Of a stretch of 64,000 nt of DNA, positions 10,019-19,004 are shown piece after piece. Origin of the DNA: Pseudomonas capsici (GTDB lineage: Bacteria; Pseudomonadota; Gammaproteobacteria; Pseudomonadales; Pseudomonadaceae); contig NZ_JAFGZD010000001.1 of NCBI RefSeq assembly GCF_017165765.1, forward strand, positions 496,001 to 560,000, given 5' to 3'. Every line of letters begins with the position of its first letter. Positions within the stretch are counted from its first letter, which is position 1. A program made the translations under genes and the position numbers. A model generated the notes under the pieces. It was not told the origin of the DNA. It ran no database searches and saw nothing but the letters and a program-made list of their open reading frames with translations.

Positions 10019-10042
10019 GTGGAGCTGCGCTGTCAGCTCCAC
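10019..10042. terminator. hairpin between convergent genes
   Basis: There is a perfect 9-base-pair stem (GTGGAGCTG / CAGCTCCAC) with a six-base loop, lying between the convergent DUF4174 and CBS genes. No T-run follows, so it may be a weak bidirectional terminator or only an mRNA 3'-end stabiliser. Confidence 0.5.
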
Positions 10043-10064
10043 TCGCTGTTTACTACGCTGAAAC

Positions 10065-10505
10065 TCAATCCCCGCGAATGTACTGCTCCAGTTGCTGGAT
10101 AAGGCTGGCCTGTTCTGCGATGGCTTCCTTGACCAGGTCCCCGATGGACAACAGCCCCAGCAGTTGCCCGTCTTCTACCACTGGCAGGTGACGCAGGTGG
10201 TTGTCGGTCATGATGTTCATACAGGTTTCCACACTCTGATGCGAGTCGACGGTGATCACCTTGCTGCTCATGATGGCACTGACCGGCGTGCCGACTGACG
10301 AACGTCCCTTGAGAATCACCTTGCGCGCGTAGTCACGCTCGCTGACCACCCCGACAACCACACCGCCTGCTACAACCGGCAATGCCCCGATATTCTTGTC
10401 GGCCATCAGCCTGAGTGCATCGAGCACCATCTGATCGGGACCGATGGTGTGCACTTGCTGGTGTTGTTCGGATTTGAGCTTCAGCAACTGGGCAACGGTT
10501 TTCAT
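10065..10505 (-). CDS. tandem CBS-domain protein
   Basis: The 146-residue soluble protein is made of two CBS domains (about residues 10-65 and 75-132), a pair that usually binds adenine nucleotides. The start is ATG 10505 (MKTVAQLL), preceded by GGAG; the longer reading frame upstream is non-coding-like. Conserved CBS turns GALPVV, GVVSERDY, HLRHLPVVED and LLSIGDLV are visible. No extra catalytic domain is fused. It may be an energy-sensing regulator; its partner cannot be told from its neighbours. Confidence 0.85.
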   Translation of the reverse strand: MKTVAQLLKLKSEQHQQVHTIGPDQMVLDALRLMADKNIGALPVVAGGVVVGVVSERDYARKVILKGRSSVGTPVSAIMSSKVITVDSHQSVETCMNIMTDNHLRHLPVVEDGQLLGLLSIGDLVKEAIAEQASLIQQLEQYIRGD

Positions 10506-10727
10506 GGGGCGCTCCGTGGATGAGGACCTGAATGATTGTAGCCCCCCCGGAGAGGGCACTACAGAATCACGGGATCGGAGAGTTCAGGCAAGTATTTGTT
10601 AAAGCATGAAAGGTTGAAGCAGGCTTATCCGCGAAGACCCTAAACCATCCTTCGCGAATGAATTCGCTCAGTCCCGGGGCACGAAGGGTAGAATCAGTTT
10701 CTGAAACACTTTCCCGAGGTCAGCACG
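10506..10727. other. intergenic region upstream of polB
   Basis: These 222 bases separate the CBS gene start and the polB start (divergent). They must hold both promoters. I looked for a CTG-N10-CAG LexA box, as in front of E. coli polB, and found none. Apart from the GAGG ribosome site at about 10714-10717, nothing clear is seen. Confidence 0.4.
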
Positions 10728-13091
10728 TTGGATTTACAGCAGGGCTTTATCCTGAGTCGTCACTGGCGTGATACGCCAGCCGGGACTGAAGTCGACTTCT
10801 GGCTGGCCACCGATCATGGCCCCAGACATATCCGCCTGCCTTGCCAGCCTTCCGTCGCTTTCGTTCCCGCCGAGCAGGGCGAGCGTGCCAGGGCGTTGCT
10901 GCGCGGTGAGCGTGGCGTCGAGCTGCGTCCGCTGGCGCTCTGTGATTTCCGGCACCGCCCGGTGCTGGGCGTCTATTGCCAGCAGCATCGGCAATTGATG
11001 AACATCGAGAAACTGTTGCGCAAGGGCAATGTGGATGTCTATGAAGCCGACATCCGTCCTCCTGAACGCTATCTGATGGAGCGCTTCATTACGGCGCCCG
11101 TGCTGTTCGGCGGGACGCCTGACGAGCAGGGCGTTCTGTGCAATGCCCAGATCAAGCCAGACCCCGATTATCGGCCACAGTTGAAACTGGTTTCGCTGGA
11201 TATCGAAACCACCTCCCGTGGCGAGCTGTATTCGATTGCCCTGGAGGGTTGCGGGCAGCGTCAGGTCTACATGCTGGGCCCGGCCAATGGTGGCAATGAG
11301 ACTCTGGATTTCCAGCTCGAGTATTGCGACACCCGTGCGCAGTTGCTGGAGAGGCTGAACCAGTGGCTGGCCCTGCATGATCCGGATGCGATCATTGGCT
11401 GGAATGTGGTGCAGTTCGACCTGCGGGTCCTGCATGAACATGCCAAGCGCTTGCAGGTCCCCTTGATGCTGGGGCGTGGGAACGAACCCATGGGCTGGCG
11501 CGAGCATGGCAATCGCGACAATCATTACTTTGCCGATATCAGCGGACGCCTGGTGATCGACGGTATCGAAGCGCTGCGTTCGGCAACCTGGAGCTTTCCT
11601 TCGTTCAGCCTTGAAAACGTCTCACAGACCCTGCTGGGCGAAGGCAAGGCCATTGATACGCCGTATCAGCGCATGGATGAAATCAACCGCATGTTCGCCG
11701 AGGACAAACCGGCGCTGGCCCGCTACAACATCAAGGACTGTGAGCTGGTGACGCGGATTTTTGCCAAGACCCAATTGCTGACTTTCCTGCTGGAGCGCGC
11801 AACGGTCACAGGTTTGCCGGCCGACCGCAGTGGTGGTTCGGTTGCTGCGTTCTGTCATCTGTATATCCCGCTGATGCATCGCCAGGGCTTTGTCGCCCCC
11901 AATCTTGGCGAGCGCCTGCCGGAAGCCAGCCCCGGCGGCTTTGTCATGGACTCCCAGCCAGGCCTGTATGAGTCCGTGCTGGTGCTGGACTACAAGAGTC
12001 TGTATCCGTCGATTATCCGCTCCTTCCTGATCGATCCCGTAGGGCTGATCGAAGGCATGCGTCAGCCGGATGACGAGCATTCCGTGCCGGGTTTTCGCGG
12101 TGCACGCTTTTCCCGCACCCGGCATAGCCTGCCTTCCATCGTCGAACGGGTCTGGCGTGGCCGCGAAACCGCCAAGCGCGAACACAATGCGCCGCTGTCC
12201 CAGGCGTTGAAGATCATCATGAACGCCTTCTACGGTGTGCTGGGGTCGAGTGGCTGCCGCTTTTTCGACCCACGCCTGGCGTCGTCGATCACCATGCGTG
12301 GCCACGAAATCATGCTCAAGACCCGTGAGCTGATCCAGGCCCAGGGGTATACGGTCATCTACGGCGACACCGACTCAACCTTTGTCTGGCTGGGGCATGC
12401 CCATGAGCAGGAAGAGGCGACGAATATCGGGCGGGAGCTGGTCCGGCACGTCAACCAGTGGTGGAGTGAACATCTGCACAACCAATACGGATTGCACAGT
12501 GCTCTTGAGCTGCAGTTTGAAACGCATTTCCGCCGCTTTCTGATGCCGACCATCCGCGGCGCAGAGGAGGGCAGTAAGAAGCGTTACGCGGGGCTGGTCA
12601 CCCGCGCCGATGGCAGCGATGAAATGGTCTACAAGGGGCTGGAAACCGTACGCACCGACTGGTCACCACTGGCGCAGCAGTTCCAGCAGGAGCTGTATCT
12701 GCGAATCTTCAAGCGCCAGCCTTATCAGGATTACGTACGCGACTATGTGCGGCGCACCCTGGCAGGCGAACTCGATGATCTGCTGATCTATCGCAAGCGG
12801 CTGCGGCGCAAGCTGGACGACTACCAGCGTAACGTCCCGCCCCACGTGCGTGCCGCGCGCCTTGCCGATGAGTACAACGACCGCCAGGGCCGACCGCGCC
12901 AGTATCAGAATGGGGGATGGATCAGCTATGTGATCAGTGTTGCCGGGCCGGAGCCTCTGGAGGTTCGTAGGGTGCCCATCGATTATGACCATTACGTCAC
13001 CCGCCAACTGCAACCCGTGGCTGACGCTATCCTGCCGTTTGTCGATGACGATTTCAGTACCTTGATTGGTGGTCAGTTGGGGTTGTTCTAG
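10728..13091 (+). CDS. polB: DNA polymerase II (family B)
   Basis: This 787-residue family B polymerase, the same size as E. coli Pol II (783), works in repair and translesion restart. The 3'-5' exonuclease motifs are present: [15 protein letters not shown] and YNIKDCELV. The polymerase motifs are also present: A (DYKSLYPSI), B ([11 protein letters not shown]) and C (YGDTDS). All catalytic acids appear intact. The start is TTG, with GAGG eight to ten bases upstream. Its stop overlaps the stop of the convergent sirtuin gene by two bases. Confidence 0.97.
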   Translation: MDLQQGFILSRHWRDTPAGTEVDFWLATDHGPRHIRLPCQPSVAFVPAEQGERARALLRGERGVELRPLALCDFRHRPVLGVYCQQHRQLMNIEKLLRKGNVDVYEADIRPPERYLMERFITAPVLFGGTPDEQGVLCNAQIKPDPDYRPQLKLVSLDIETTSRGELYSIALEGCGQRQVYMLGPANGGNETLDFQLEYCDTRAQLLERLNQWLALHDPDAIIGWNVVQFDLRVLHEHAKRLQVPLMLGRGNEPMGWREHGNRDNHYFADISGRLVIDGIEALRSATWSFPSFSLENVSQTLLGEGKAIDTPYQRMDEINRMFAEDKPALARYNIKDCELVTRIFAKTQLLTFLLERATVTGLPADRSGGSVAAFCHLYIPLMHRQGFVAPNLGERLPEASPGGFVMDSQPGLYESVLVLDYKSLYPSIIRSFLIDPVGLIEGMRQPDDEHSVPGFRGARFSRTRHSLPSIVERVWRGRETAKREHNAPLSQALKIIMNAFYGVLGSSGCRFFDPRLASSITMRGHEIMLKTRELIQAQGYTVIYGDTDSTFVWLGHAHEQEEATNIGRELVRHVNQWWSEHLHNQYGLHSALELQFETHFRRFLMPTIRGAEEGSKKRYAGLVTRADGSDEMVYKGLETVRTDWSPLAQQFQQELYLRIFKRQPYQDYVRDYVRRTLAGELDDLLIYRKRLRRKLDDYQRNVPPHVRAARLADEYNDRQGRPRQYQNGGWISYVISVAGPEPLEVRRVPIDYDHYVTRQLQPVADAILPFVDDDFSTLIGGQLGLF

Positions 13092-13915
13092 CCCAGGCGC
13101 TCCACCAGTGCTGGCAATACCTGCTCGCATGACGCCTCGATCTTCAGATCGAGCAAGTCATCTGCACGGGTCTTGCCCTGATTGATGGCTATGATGGGTT
13201 TGCCTTGTTCGGCCATGGCCTTGCACAGGCGAAAGGCCGACCAGGCCATCAACGAGGTGCCGACCACCAGCAGGCCTTGCGCCTGTTCGACGCTTTGCGT
13301 GGCTTTGGCGGCCGTTTCGGCTGCAACGTTTTCACCAAAGAACACCACATCCGGCTTCAGTCGCTGACCTTCGCAGTTCGGGCAGTGGGGGACCTGGAAG
13401 TCTGACTCGAAAGACGAATCCAGCAAGGTATCGCCATCGGGCGCCTGTATGGCGTCGATGCCCGAGAGGTAAGGATTCTGCCGGACCATGACCTCCTGGA
13501 TCGCTGCCCGGTCGCTGCGCTGCTGGCAATCGAGGCATAGCACCCGATGCAAACTGCCATGCAGTTCGATCACGTCATGGCTGCCCGCCTGATCATGAAG
13601 TGCATCGACGTTCTGGGTGATAAGCCCACTGATATGTCCGCTGGCCTGCAAGCTGGCCAACGCCCGGTGCGCGGCATTGGGTTCCGCCTGGCGGATACGC
13701 GGCCAGCCGAGCATGGCTCGCGCCCAGTAACGCTGGCGCGCGCTGTGGGCCTTGAGGAACTCCTGATACATCATCGGCTGCTTGCCACGCCGCACGCCGT
13801 CCCTGTCGCGATAGTCGGGTATGCCCGACGCCGTGCTGATGCCTGCGCCGGTCAGGACAAGGAGTGGCTTGTCGGTCAGGGTCTGAAGCAGATCGTGGAT
13901 CAGGTTGTCCAGCAT
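13088..13915 (-). CDS. Sir2-family NAD-dependent protein deacylase
   Basis: The 275-residue sirtuin removes acyl groups from lysine using NAD. The NAD site is [22 protein letters not shown] and the catalytic His in ELHGS are present. Two zinc CxxC pairs are seen: CLDC and CPNC. The insert between the zinc pairs is long (about 50 residues), as in sirtuins of the Pseudomonas/plant SIRT4-like class. The start is ATG 13915 with GAGG upstream. It is convergent with polB; the stop codons overlap in CTAG. Confidence 0.93.
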   Translation of the reverse strand: MLDNLIHDLLQTLTDKPLLVLTGAGISTASGIPDYRDRDGVRRGKQPMMYQEFLKAHSARQRYWARAMLGWPRIRQAEPNAAHRALASLQASGHISGLITQNVDALHDQAGSHDVIELHGSLHRVLCLDCQQRSDRAAIQEVMVRQNPYLSGIDAIQAPDGDTLLDSSFESDFQVPHCPNCEGQRLKPDVVFFGENVAAETAAKATQSVEQAQGLLVVGTSLMAWSAFRLCKAMAEQGKPIIAINQGKTRADDLLDLKIEASCEQVLPALVERLG

Positions 13916-13983
13916 CGTCGCACCTCTAAAGGAGGGTTCAGGTCGAGACATTACCACCAATTGCGTGGGGGAGAAGATCACTT

Positions 13984-14007
13984 GTGGGAGGCAGCTTGCT
14001 GGCGACA
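13984..14007. repeat. single REP-type element
   Basis: The sequence GTGGGAGGCAGCTTGCTGGC and a few bases beyond it is a Pseudomonas REP-like unit in the gap between the sirtuin start and the DUF4130 gene end. A related unit in the opposite orientation lies at 30288-30309. No inverted partner is adjacent. Confidence 0.6.
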
Positions 14008-14028
14008 GTAGCCTTGACGGATCTGCAT

Positions 14029-14862
14029 CTACCGTCCAATCCTTTTACCCGGTCTTGCCCCGATATCGCTGGCCTGGCCGTCCCGTTGCTTGCCGGTTCT
14101 GGCCTGGGTGATGAGGGCGGGGATCAGCGGGCCTTCTGGCAGGGTTTTCCAGAAGCGTGAAGGCATATGACCTTGCATGACTTTGGGGTTCAGACGCGCC
14201 GGGTTGAAGATGTGGCTGTAATAGGTCAGCCACAGGTCGCCATGGGGATCGTCTACCTGACGGGCCATTTTCTGCCAGACGTCGGGGCAGCGTCGTTCGT
14301 GGATCAGTTGCGTGCCATCGTAATAAACCCCGTCCCTTGGGGTAGCGATCATCCAGCGGTGCTGGCCCATGCGGCCGATAAAGTGCTGGCTGGCACTTTG
14401 CAGAATGTCGTGGGCCGGTTCATGCCAGGCCACGTATTCGGGTTGCAGCAGGTCAGATGCCTCGCTTGAGGCGGGAAGCGCTACAAAGCGCAGGAAGGCA
14501 TGCAGATGATGCGCTTCGCGGCCGATGGTCTTGAGGCGTCGATGCAGCTCACTGCCCAGCCGGTCGCCTGCCAGCATGGCGGTGCGGTCGCCATGACTCA
14601 CCCGCCAGAGCACTTCATACAACAGGCTCCAGCGTTGATCGCCGCGATAACAGGCGGCGTTTTGCAACAGTTTCAACAGCTCCAGCGGAACCCGCGCCTG
14701 AAAAGGCCCGGGCTCCTGCGGGATATCTTCGTCGCTGGAGAACAGGTCGGTATCGTTGCCAGCCTTCCAGCTGACCCGGCTGGGATCGATTTCATGGCTC
14801 AGCAGCCAGCGTGCCTGCTGACGCCAGGTATCGAACAGGTCATCGCAATCCAGACAGATCAT
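14029..14862 (-). CDS. TIGR03915/DUF4130 putative DNA repair protein
   Basis: The 277-residue protein is of the DUF4130 family, found beside or fused to uracil-DNA-glycosylase-like proteins (UdgX) and paired with a radical SAM partner. The core family stretches are visible: LLYEVLWRV near residue 80, the RRLKTIGREAHHLHAFLRF block, and a late WLTYYSHIFNPARLNPKVMQ. The C-terminal 35 residues are basic and suggest nucleic-acid contact. Its start codon overlaps the stop of the upstream radical SAM gene (ATGA), so the two are translated together. The biochemical activity is not established; an SOS box controls the pair. Confidence 0.8.
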   Translation of the reverse strand: MICLDCDDLFDTWRQQARWLLSHEIDPSRVSWKAGNDTDLFSSDEDIPQEPGPFQARVPLELLKLLQNAACYRGDQRWSLLYEVLWRVSHGDRTAMLAGDRLGSELHRRLKTIGREAHHLHAFLRFVALPASSEASDLLQPEYVAWHEPAHDILQSASQHFIGRMGQHRWMIATPRDGVYYDGTQLIHERRCPDVWQKMARQVDDPHGDLWLTYYSHIFNPARLNPKVMQGHMPSRFWKTLPEGPLIPALITQARTGKQRDGQASDIGARPGKRIGR

Positions 14863-16079
14863 CCCCAGAGCCCCAGTTGCTGCGGTTGTGGTCTGTCGCG
14901 CAATTGATAATGCAACTGCTCGCTGCTGCTCTCGGCCTGGGAAGGGTGGTAGTCGCTGGTGATGATGAACGGCTTGGCCTTGGCCAGTACGCACCGCAGG
15001 CGGGTCAGGTCTTCGTAGCGAATGCGCCGCTGCCTGCGCAGCTCGACCAGTCGCTGGGTGGTGCGGATGCCGATGCCGGGGATGCGGGCGATCAGGGCCG
15101 GTTCGGCGTTGTTCAGGTCCAGTGGAAAGACCGCCCGGTTGCTCAAGGCCCAGGCCAGCTTGGGGTCGATGTCCAGTGCCAGATCGCCCGGTCCGCTCAA
15201 CAGTTCGTTGGCCGTGAAGCCGTAGCCGCGCAGCAGGAAGTCGGCCTGATAGAGGCGATGCTCGCGCAGCAGTGGCGGCGCGGCCAGCGGTACGCTGTTC
15301 GGGCTGTTGGGGATCGGGCTGAATGCCGAGTAATAGACCCGGCGCAACTTGAAGTTGCTGTAGAGCGACTGGGCGCTGTGCAGGATGGTGCTGTCATCGG
15401 TGGTATCGGCCCCCACGATCATCTGGGTACTTTGTCCGGCGGGTGCAAAACGCGGGGCACGGGGTTCGTTGAGCACGGTCTGCTCGCCGGTATGGATGGT
15501 GTTCATGGCCTGCTTGATCGACACCACGTTCTTTTCAGGTGCCAGGGTCTGCAGGCTGGCATCGGTGGGCAATTCGATGTTCACGCTCAGGCGGTCGGCA
15601 TAGCGCCCGGCCTGTTCGATCAGTGCCGGATCGGCGTCAGGAATGGTCTTGAGATGGATATAGCCGCGAAACTCGTGTTTTTCCCGCAGCAGCCGGGCGA
15701 CTTGTACCAGTTGTTCCATGGTGTAGTCGGCGGAGCGGATGATGCCGGAGCTCAGGAACAATCCGCTGACGCAGTTGCGTCGATAGAAATCCAGGGTCAG
15801 GGTAACGACTTCTTCCGGGCTGAAACGGGCACGAGGCACATCGCTGGAGCGACGGTTGACGCAGTACTGGCAGTCATACAGACAGAAGTTGGTCAGCAGG
15901 ATTTTCAGCAGCGAGACACAGCGACCATCCGGCGTGAAGCTGTGACAAATGCCCATGCCGGTGGTCGAGCCAAGCCCGGTCTTGCCTTGCGAACTGCGCT
16001 TGGGCGCGCCACTGCTGGCGCACGACGCGTCGTATTTGGCAGCGTCTGCCAGAATGCTGAGCTTGTCGATGAGCTGCAT
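14859..16079 (-). CDS. putative DNA modification/repair radical SAM protein (TIGR03916 type)
   Basis: This 406-residue radical SAM enzyme has the cluster motif CLYDCQYC (Cys66, Cys70, Cys73), followed by a TIM-barrel-like region with FLSSGI. Near the C-terminus is a helix-hairpin-helix DNA-binding motif (IPGIGIRTTQRLVELR). This architecture defines the family linked to UDG/DUF4130 proteins and thought to act on damaged or modified DNA. It is the first gene of a two-gene operon and is preceded by a perfect LexA box 14 bases upstream of its start. The exact substrate is unknown. Confidence 0.88.
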   Translation of the reverse strand: MQLIDKLSILADAAKYDASCASSGAPKRSSQGKTGLGSTTGMGICHSFTPDGRCVSLLKILLTNFCLYDCQYCVNRRSSDVPRARFSPEEVVTLTLDFYRRNCVSGLFLSSGIIRSADYTMEQLVQVARLLREKHEFRGYIHLKTIPDADPALIEQAGRYADRLSVNIELPTDASLQTLAPEKNVVSIKQAMNTIHTGEQTVLNEPRAPRFAPAGQSTQMIVGADTTDDSTILHSAQSLYSNFKLRRVYYSAFSPIPNSPNSVPLAAPPLLREHRLYQADFLLRGYGFTANELLSGPGDLALDIDPKLAWALSNRAVFPLDLNNAEPALIARIPGIGIRTTQRLVELRRQRRIRYEDLTRLRCVLAKAKPFIITSDYHPSQAESSSEQLHYQLRDRPQPQQLGLWG

Positions 16080-16092
16080 GAGAAAATACCGA

Positions 16093-16112
16093 TACTGTTT
16101 TTATATACAGTA
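16093..16112 (-). promoter_or_regulatory. LexA/SOS box
   Basis: TACTGTTTTTATATACAGTA contains CTG-N10-CAG with complementary flanks (TACTGT/ACAGTA), the gamma-proteobacterial LexA consensus. It ends 14 bases before the start of the radical SAM gene (16079) and would block its promoter. Only 36 bases separate it from the end of the next gene upstream (16149). Confidence 0.9.
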
Positions 16113-16148
16113 TCCGGTTGGTCGCCTTACTACAAGCTCGGATTTTGC

Positions 16149-17042
16149 CTACAACCCCTGGCTGGCCCGTATCAGTTCATAGGCCTTGCGGGCCAGAGGA
16201 TTCACGGTGTTGGGCCGAATCCACAGGTGATAGGTCACGTCGGGCAGACGCGGCAGTCCATCGTTTTCACCCAATACGCGCATGTCCGGTCCGAGCATTT
16301 CCATGCTGCGCGCCGTTACGCCAAGACCTGCGCGAGTGGCGGCCTTGATGCCGATCAGGTTGGACGCCAGATACGCCTGTCGCCACGGAATATTGGCCGC
16401 TTCCAGGGCTTGCAGGGCATAGCGCCGATAAATGCTCGGTTCATCCACCAGAATCAGCGGTAGCGGTTCGTCCGGCACATGAATGTATTGCGCGGAGCAG
16501 ATCCACCACACCGGCGAAGTGCGCAGGGCAAAGCCTTCCAGGGTCGGGTCTTCACGGGTCGAGATCACCATGTCCACTTTACCGCGGTGCAAGTCATCCA
16601 TCAGGAACGGGCTGCGGCCCACATCGATTTCCAGGCGCAGGCGCGGAGCCGAGCGGGCGATGTGGCTTAGCAGCGGTGGCAGGATGGTGTCGGCGATGTC
16701 ATGGGGCGAACCGATGCGCAGCACACCGCTCAGGCTGCTCTCGCGCAACGAGTTCAGGGCGTCGTCATTGAGGGACAGCATCTGCCGTGCGTGGCGCAGC
16801 AGTTGCCGACCCGGTTCGGTCAGTTGCTTCTGGCGACCTTGCTTCTGAAACAGACTGACACCCACTTGCTGTTCCAGGCGCTGCATGTGCTGGGTGACCG
16901 AGGACTGGGTGCGCGACAGCCGCTGGCCTGCTTCGGCAAAACTGTGATGATCGACCACCGCGACAAAGGTGCGCAGCAGTTCCAGATCGAGAGTCGAGGT
17001 AGGGCTTGAAGGATCGGGCATGGTGTTCTGCGCTGAATTCAT
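16149..17042 (-). CDS. LysR-family transcriptional regulator
   Basis: The 297-residue LTTR has a helix-turn-helix at about residues 18-77 (DLELLRTFVAVVDHHSFAEA, then SRTQSSVTQHMQRLE) and a substrate-binding-like domain. It is divergent from the long ABC/sulfur operon starting at 17269, with a 226-base shared regulatory region, and is the best candidate for its regulator. The start at 17042 has no strong ribosome site; an internal ATG at 17021 is possible. Confidence 0.88.
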   Translation of the reverse strand: MNSAQNTMPDPSSPTSTLDLELLRTFVAVVDHHSFAEAGQRLSRTQSSVTQHMQRLEQQVGVSLFQKQGRQKQLTEPGRQLLRHARQMLSLNDDALNSLRESSLSGVLRIGSPHDIADTILPPLLSHIARSAPRLRLEIDVGRSPFLMDDLHRGKVDMVISTREDPTLEGFALRTSPVWWICSAQYIHVPDEPLPLILVDEPSIYRRYALQALEAANIPWRQAYLASNLIGIKAATRAGLGVTARSMEMLGPDMRVLGENDGLPRLPDVTYHLWIRPNTVNPLARKAYELIRASQGL

Positions 17043-17268
17043 ATCAGGGGTTCAGGTAAATACATTACGTAATTTTATGTTTTAAGGGGTGGCTTTTCTG
17101 GTGATTTTATTTTCTGCCAATGAATACTGGGTTTTTCATGAGGGGAGATGAGGGTGCGCATGGAAAGTTATAACCATATTTGATATTTGAATTTCCGTTA
17201 ACAGGCAACGATCCGTAATGTCCCGACATCGCATCGGGGAACTCCGATCATTTGTCTGGGGAATTTAC

Positions 17269-18108
17269 ATGCCGACTTGCTCATCCGTTTCACGTCTCTT
17301 CCCGGCCATGCTGGGGCTGTTTGCCGGTCTGGCTGTCAGTGGCGCTGCCATGGCCGATGCAACTCTGGACAAGATCCAGGAGCGTCATCGTCTGGTGGTG
17401 GGTGTGCTGTTGCCCGGCGGGCCTTTCGGTTCCATCGACCCGGAAACCCGCAAACCCAAGGGCGCGAACGTGGATCTGGCTGAAGACCTGGGACGTCGTC
17501 TGGGCGTCGAGGTTGAGCTGGTATCGGTATTGACCGCCAACCGCGTGCAATTCCTGCAACAGGGCAAGGTCGATCTGCTGATCGCCAACATGGAGTGGGC
17601 CCCGGAGCGCGGGCAGATCCTCGGTTCGGTGCCGACACCTTTTTACAAGGTCGGTGGCACTGCCGTGGTACTCAAGGACAGCAAGATCACTCGTTGGGAG
17701 GATCTCAAGGACCAGCCGGTCTGCACGTCCCAAGGCAGCAGCTATATCAAGCCGCTGACCGACTTCGGTGCCCAGCTCAAGGCTTTCAAGAGCTCTGCCG
17801 AGTCCTTGCTGGCCCTGCGTGGCAATAACTGCGTTGCGGCCGTGCACGACGCCACGCTGATCAATCCGCTGCTGGCCAGCAACGAAGAGTGGAAGGGCTA
17901 CCGCGCCATTCTTCCGGAACTGAACCCGGCACCTTCGGTGATCTGGACTCGCCTGGGCGAAACCGACACTCAGGCGCGTCTGGACAGCATCGTGCAGGAC
18001 TGGCATCGCACCGGTTGGCTGATCGAAGTCGAAAAGCGCCACAACATCACGCCTGCATCCCCCGCACTGGTCGAGCTGCATGAGCAGTTCAAGGCCAAGG
18101 GTGCCTGA
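17269..18108 (+). CDS. ABC transporter substrate-binding protein (SBP_bac_3)
   Basis: This 279-residue periplasmic polar-amino-acid-type binding protein has a signal peptide cut after AMA (Ala29). The mature protein opens DATLDKIQERH and shows the cluster F features PFGSIDPET, GKVDLLIANM and VCTSQGSSY. The ATG at 17269 follows GGGGAA; an in-frame start at 17218 is poorly supported. It is the first gene of the operon and is closely similar to the next gene, a tandem duplication. The presence of a disulphide is possible (Cys in VCTSQG and NNCVAAV). Confidence 0.9.
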   Translation: MPTCSSVSRLFPAMLGLFAGLAVSGAAMADATLDKIQERHRLVVGVLLPGGPFGSIDPETRKPKGANVDLAEDLGRRLGVEVELVSVLTANRVQFLQQGKVDLLIANMEWAPERGQILGSVPTPFYKVGGTAVVLKDSKITRWEDLKDQPVCTSQGSSYIKPLTDFGAQLKAFKSSAESLLALRGNNCVAAVHDATLINPLLASNEEWKGYRAILPELNPAPSVIWTRLGETDTQARLDSIVQDWHRTGWLIEVEKRHNITPASPALVELHEQFKAKGA

Positions 18109-18164
18109 TCTTCTCCCATTTTCATGCCGACGCTCCTGGCGTCGGCCCTTCAAGGACGGCTCCC

Positions 18165-19004
18165 ATGAGCAGATTTTTTAAAGCCAGAACGCTGAGCGCA
18201 CTGGGGTTGATCCTGTGTGCCGGGCTGGCCAGTGCCGACGCGACCCTGGACAAGATTCAGGAGCGCCACAAGATCAGTATCGGTGTGATCCTCAGCGGCC
18301 CTCCGTTCGGCACCATCGATCCCAAGACCGGTGAACATCAAGGCTACAACGTCGAATTGTCCAGGGAAATCGCCAAACGCCTGAACGTGGAGCTGGAAAC
18401 CGTCTCGGTGCTGGCTCCCAACCGCGTGCAGTTCCTGCAGCAGGGCAAGGTCGATCTGTTGATCGCCAATATGCAGTTGACTGAAGAGCGTGCGCAGATT
18501 CTCGACTACGTGCCTACGCCTTACGAGGAAGTTGGCGGCGCAGCGCTGATTCGCAAGGGCGCGGGCATCAGCAAATGGGAAGACCTCAAGGGCAAACCGG
18601 TCTGTGTGTCCCAGGGCAGTAACTTCATCAAGCCGTTGCAGGAAGTCTACGGCGCGCAGATCAAGGCATTTCGCAGCCAGTCCGAATCGCTGCTGTCGTT
18701 GCGAGGCAATGGCTGCGTAGCGGCAGTGCATGTCAGCCCGACCATGCACACCCTGCTGGCCGATGCCGAATGGTCCGGTTTCGAGATTCCTCTGGCCACG
18801 GACCTGATCCCGTCCAAATCGGTGATCTGGGTGCGCAAGGGCGAGAAAGACACTCAGGCCCGCCTGGACGCGATTGTCCGTGACTGGCATCGCAGTGGCT
18901 GGCTGATCGAGCTGGGTAACCGTACCGGCATGGCTCCTTCCCAGGCTTTGCATGACCTGCATGAGCAATACCGGAACGCTGCACCGCTGGCTGTCACGCC
19001 ATGA
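18165..19004 (+). CDS. ABC transporter substrate-binding protein, paralogue of the preceding gene
   Basis: The 279-residue product has a signal peptide cut after LASA (Ala24) and a mature start DATLDKIQERHK nearly identical to its neighbour. Shared blocks include NRVQFLQQGKVDLLIANM and VCVSQGSNFIKPL. The two differ around the ligand pocket (LSGPPFGTIDPKTG against LPGGPFGSIDPETR), consistent with different ligand preference on one permease. Its last four bases overlap the next gene (ATGA). Confidence 0.9.
   Translation: MSRFFKARTLSALGLILCAGLASADATLDKIQERHKISIGVILSGPPFGTIDPKTGEHQGYNVELSREIAKRLNVELETVSVLAPNRVQFLQQGKVDLLIANMQLTEERAQILDYVPTPYEEVGGAALIRKGAGISKWEDLKGKPVCVSQGSNFIKPLQEVYGAQIKAFRSQSESLLSLRGNGCVAAVHVSPTMHTLLADAEWSGFEIPLATDLIPSKSVIWVRKGEKDTQARLDAIVRDWHRSGWLIELGNRTGMAPSQALHDLHEQYRNAAPLAVTP

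Noticed and set aside
10620-10727. possible LexA box upstream of polB
   Set aside because: No CTG-N10-CAG match was found, although Pol II is SOS-induced in E. coli.
14811-16463. 550-residue ORF antisense to the radical SAM gene
   Set aside because: The sense strand has the CLYDCQYC cluster motif and helix-hairpin-helix; the antisense frame has none.
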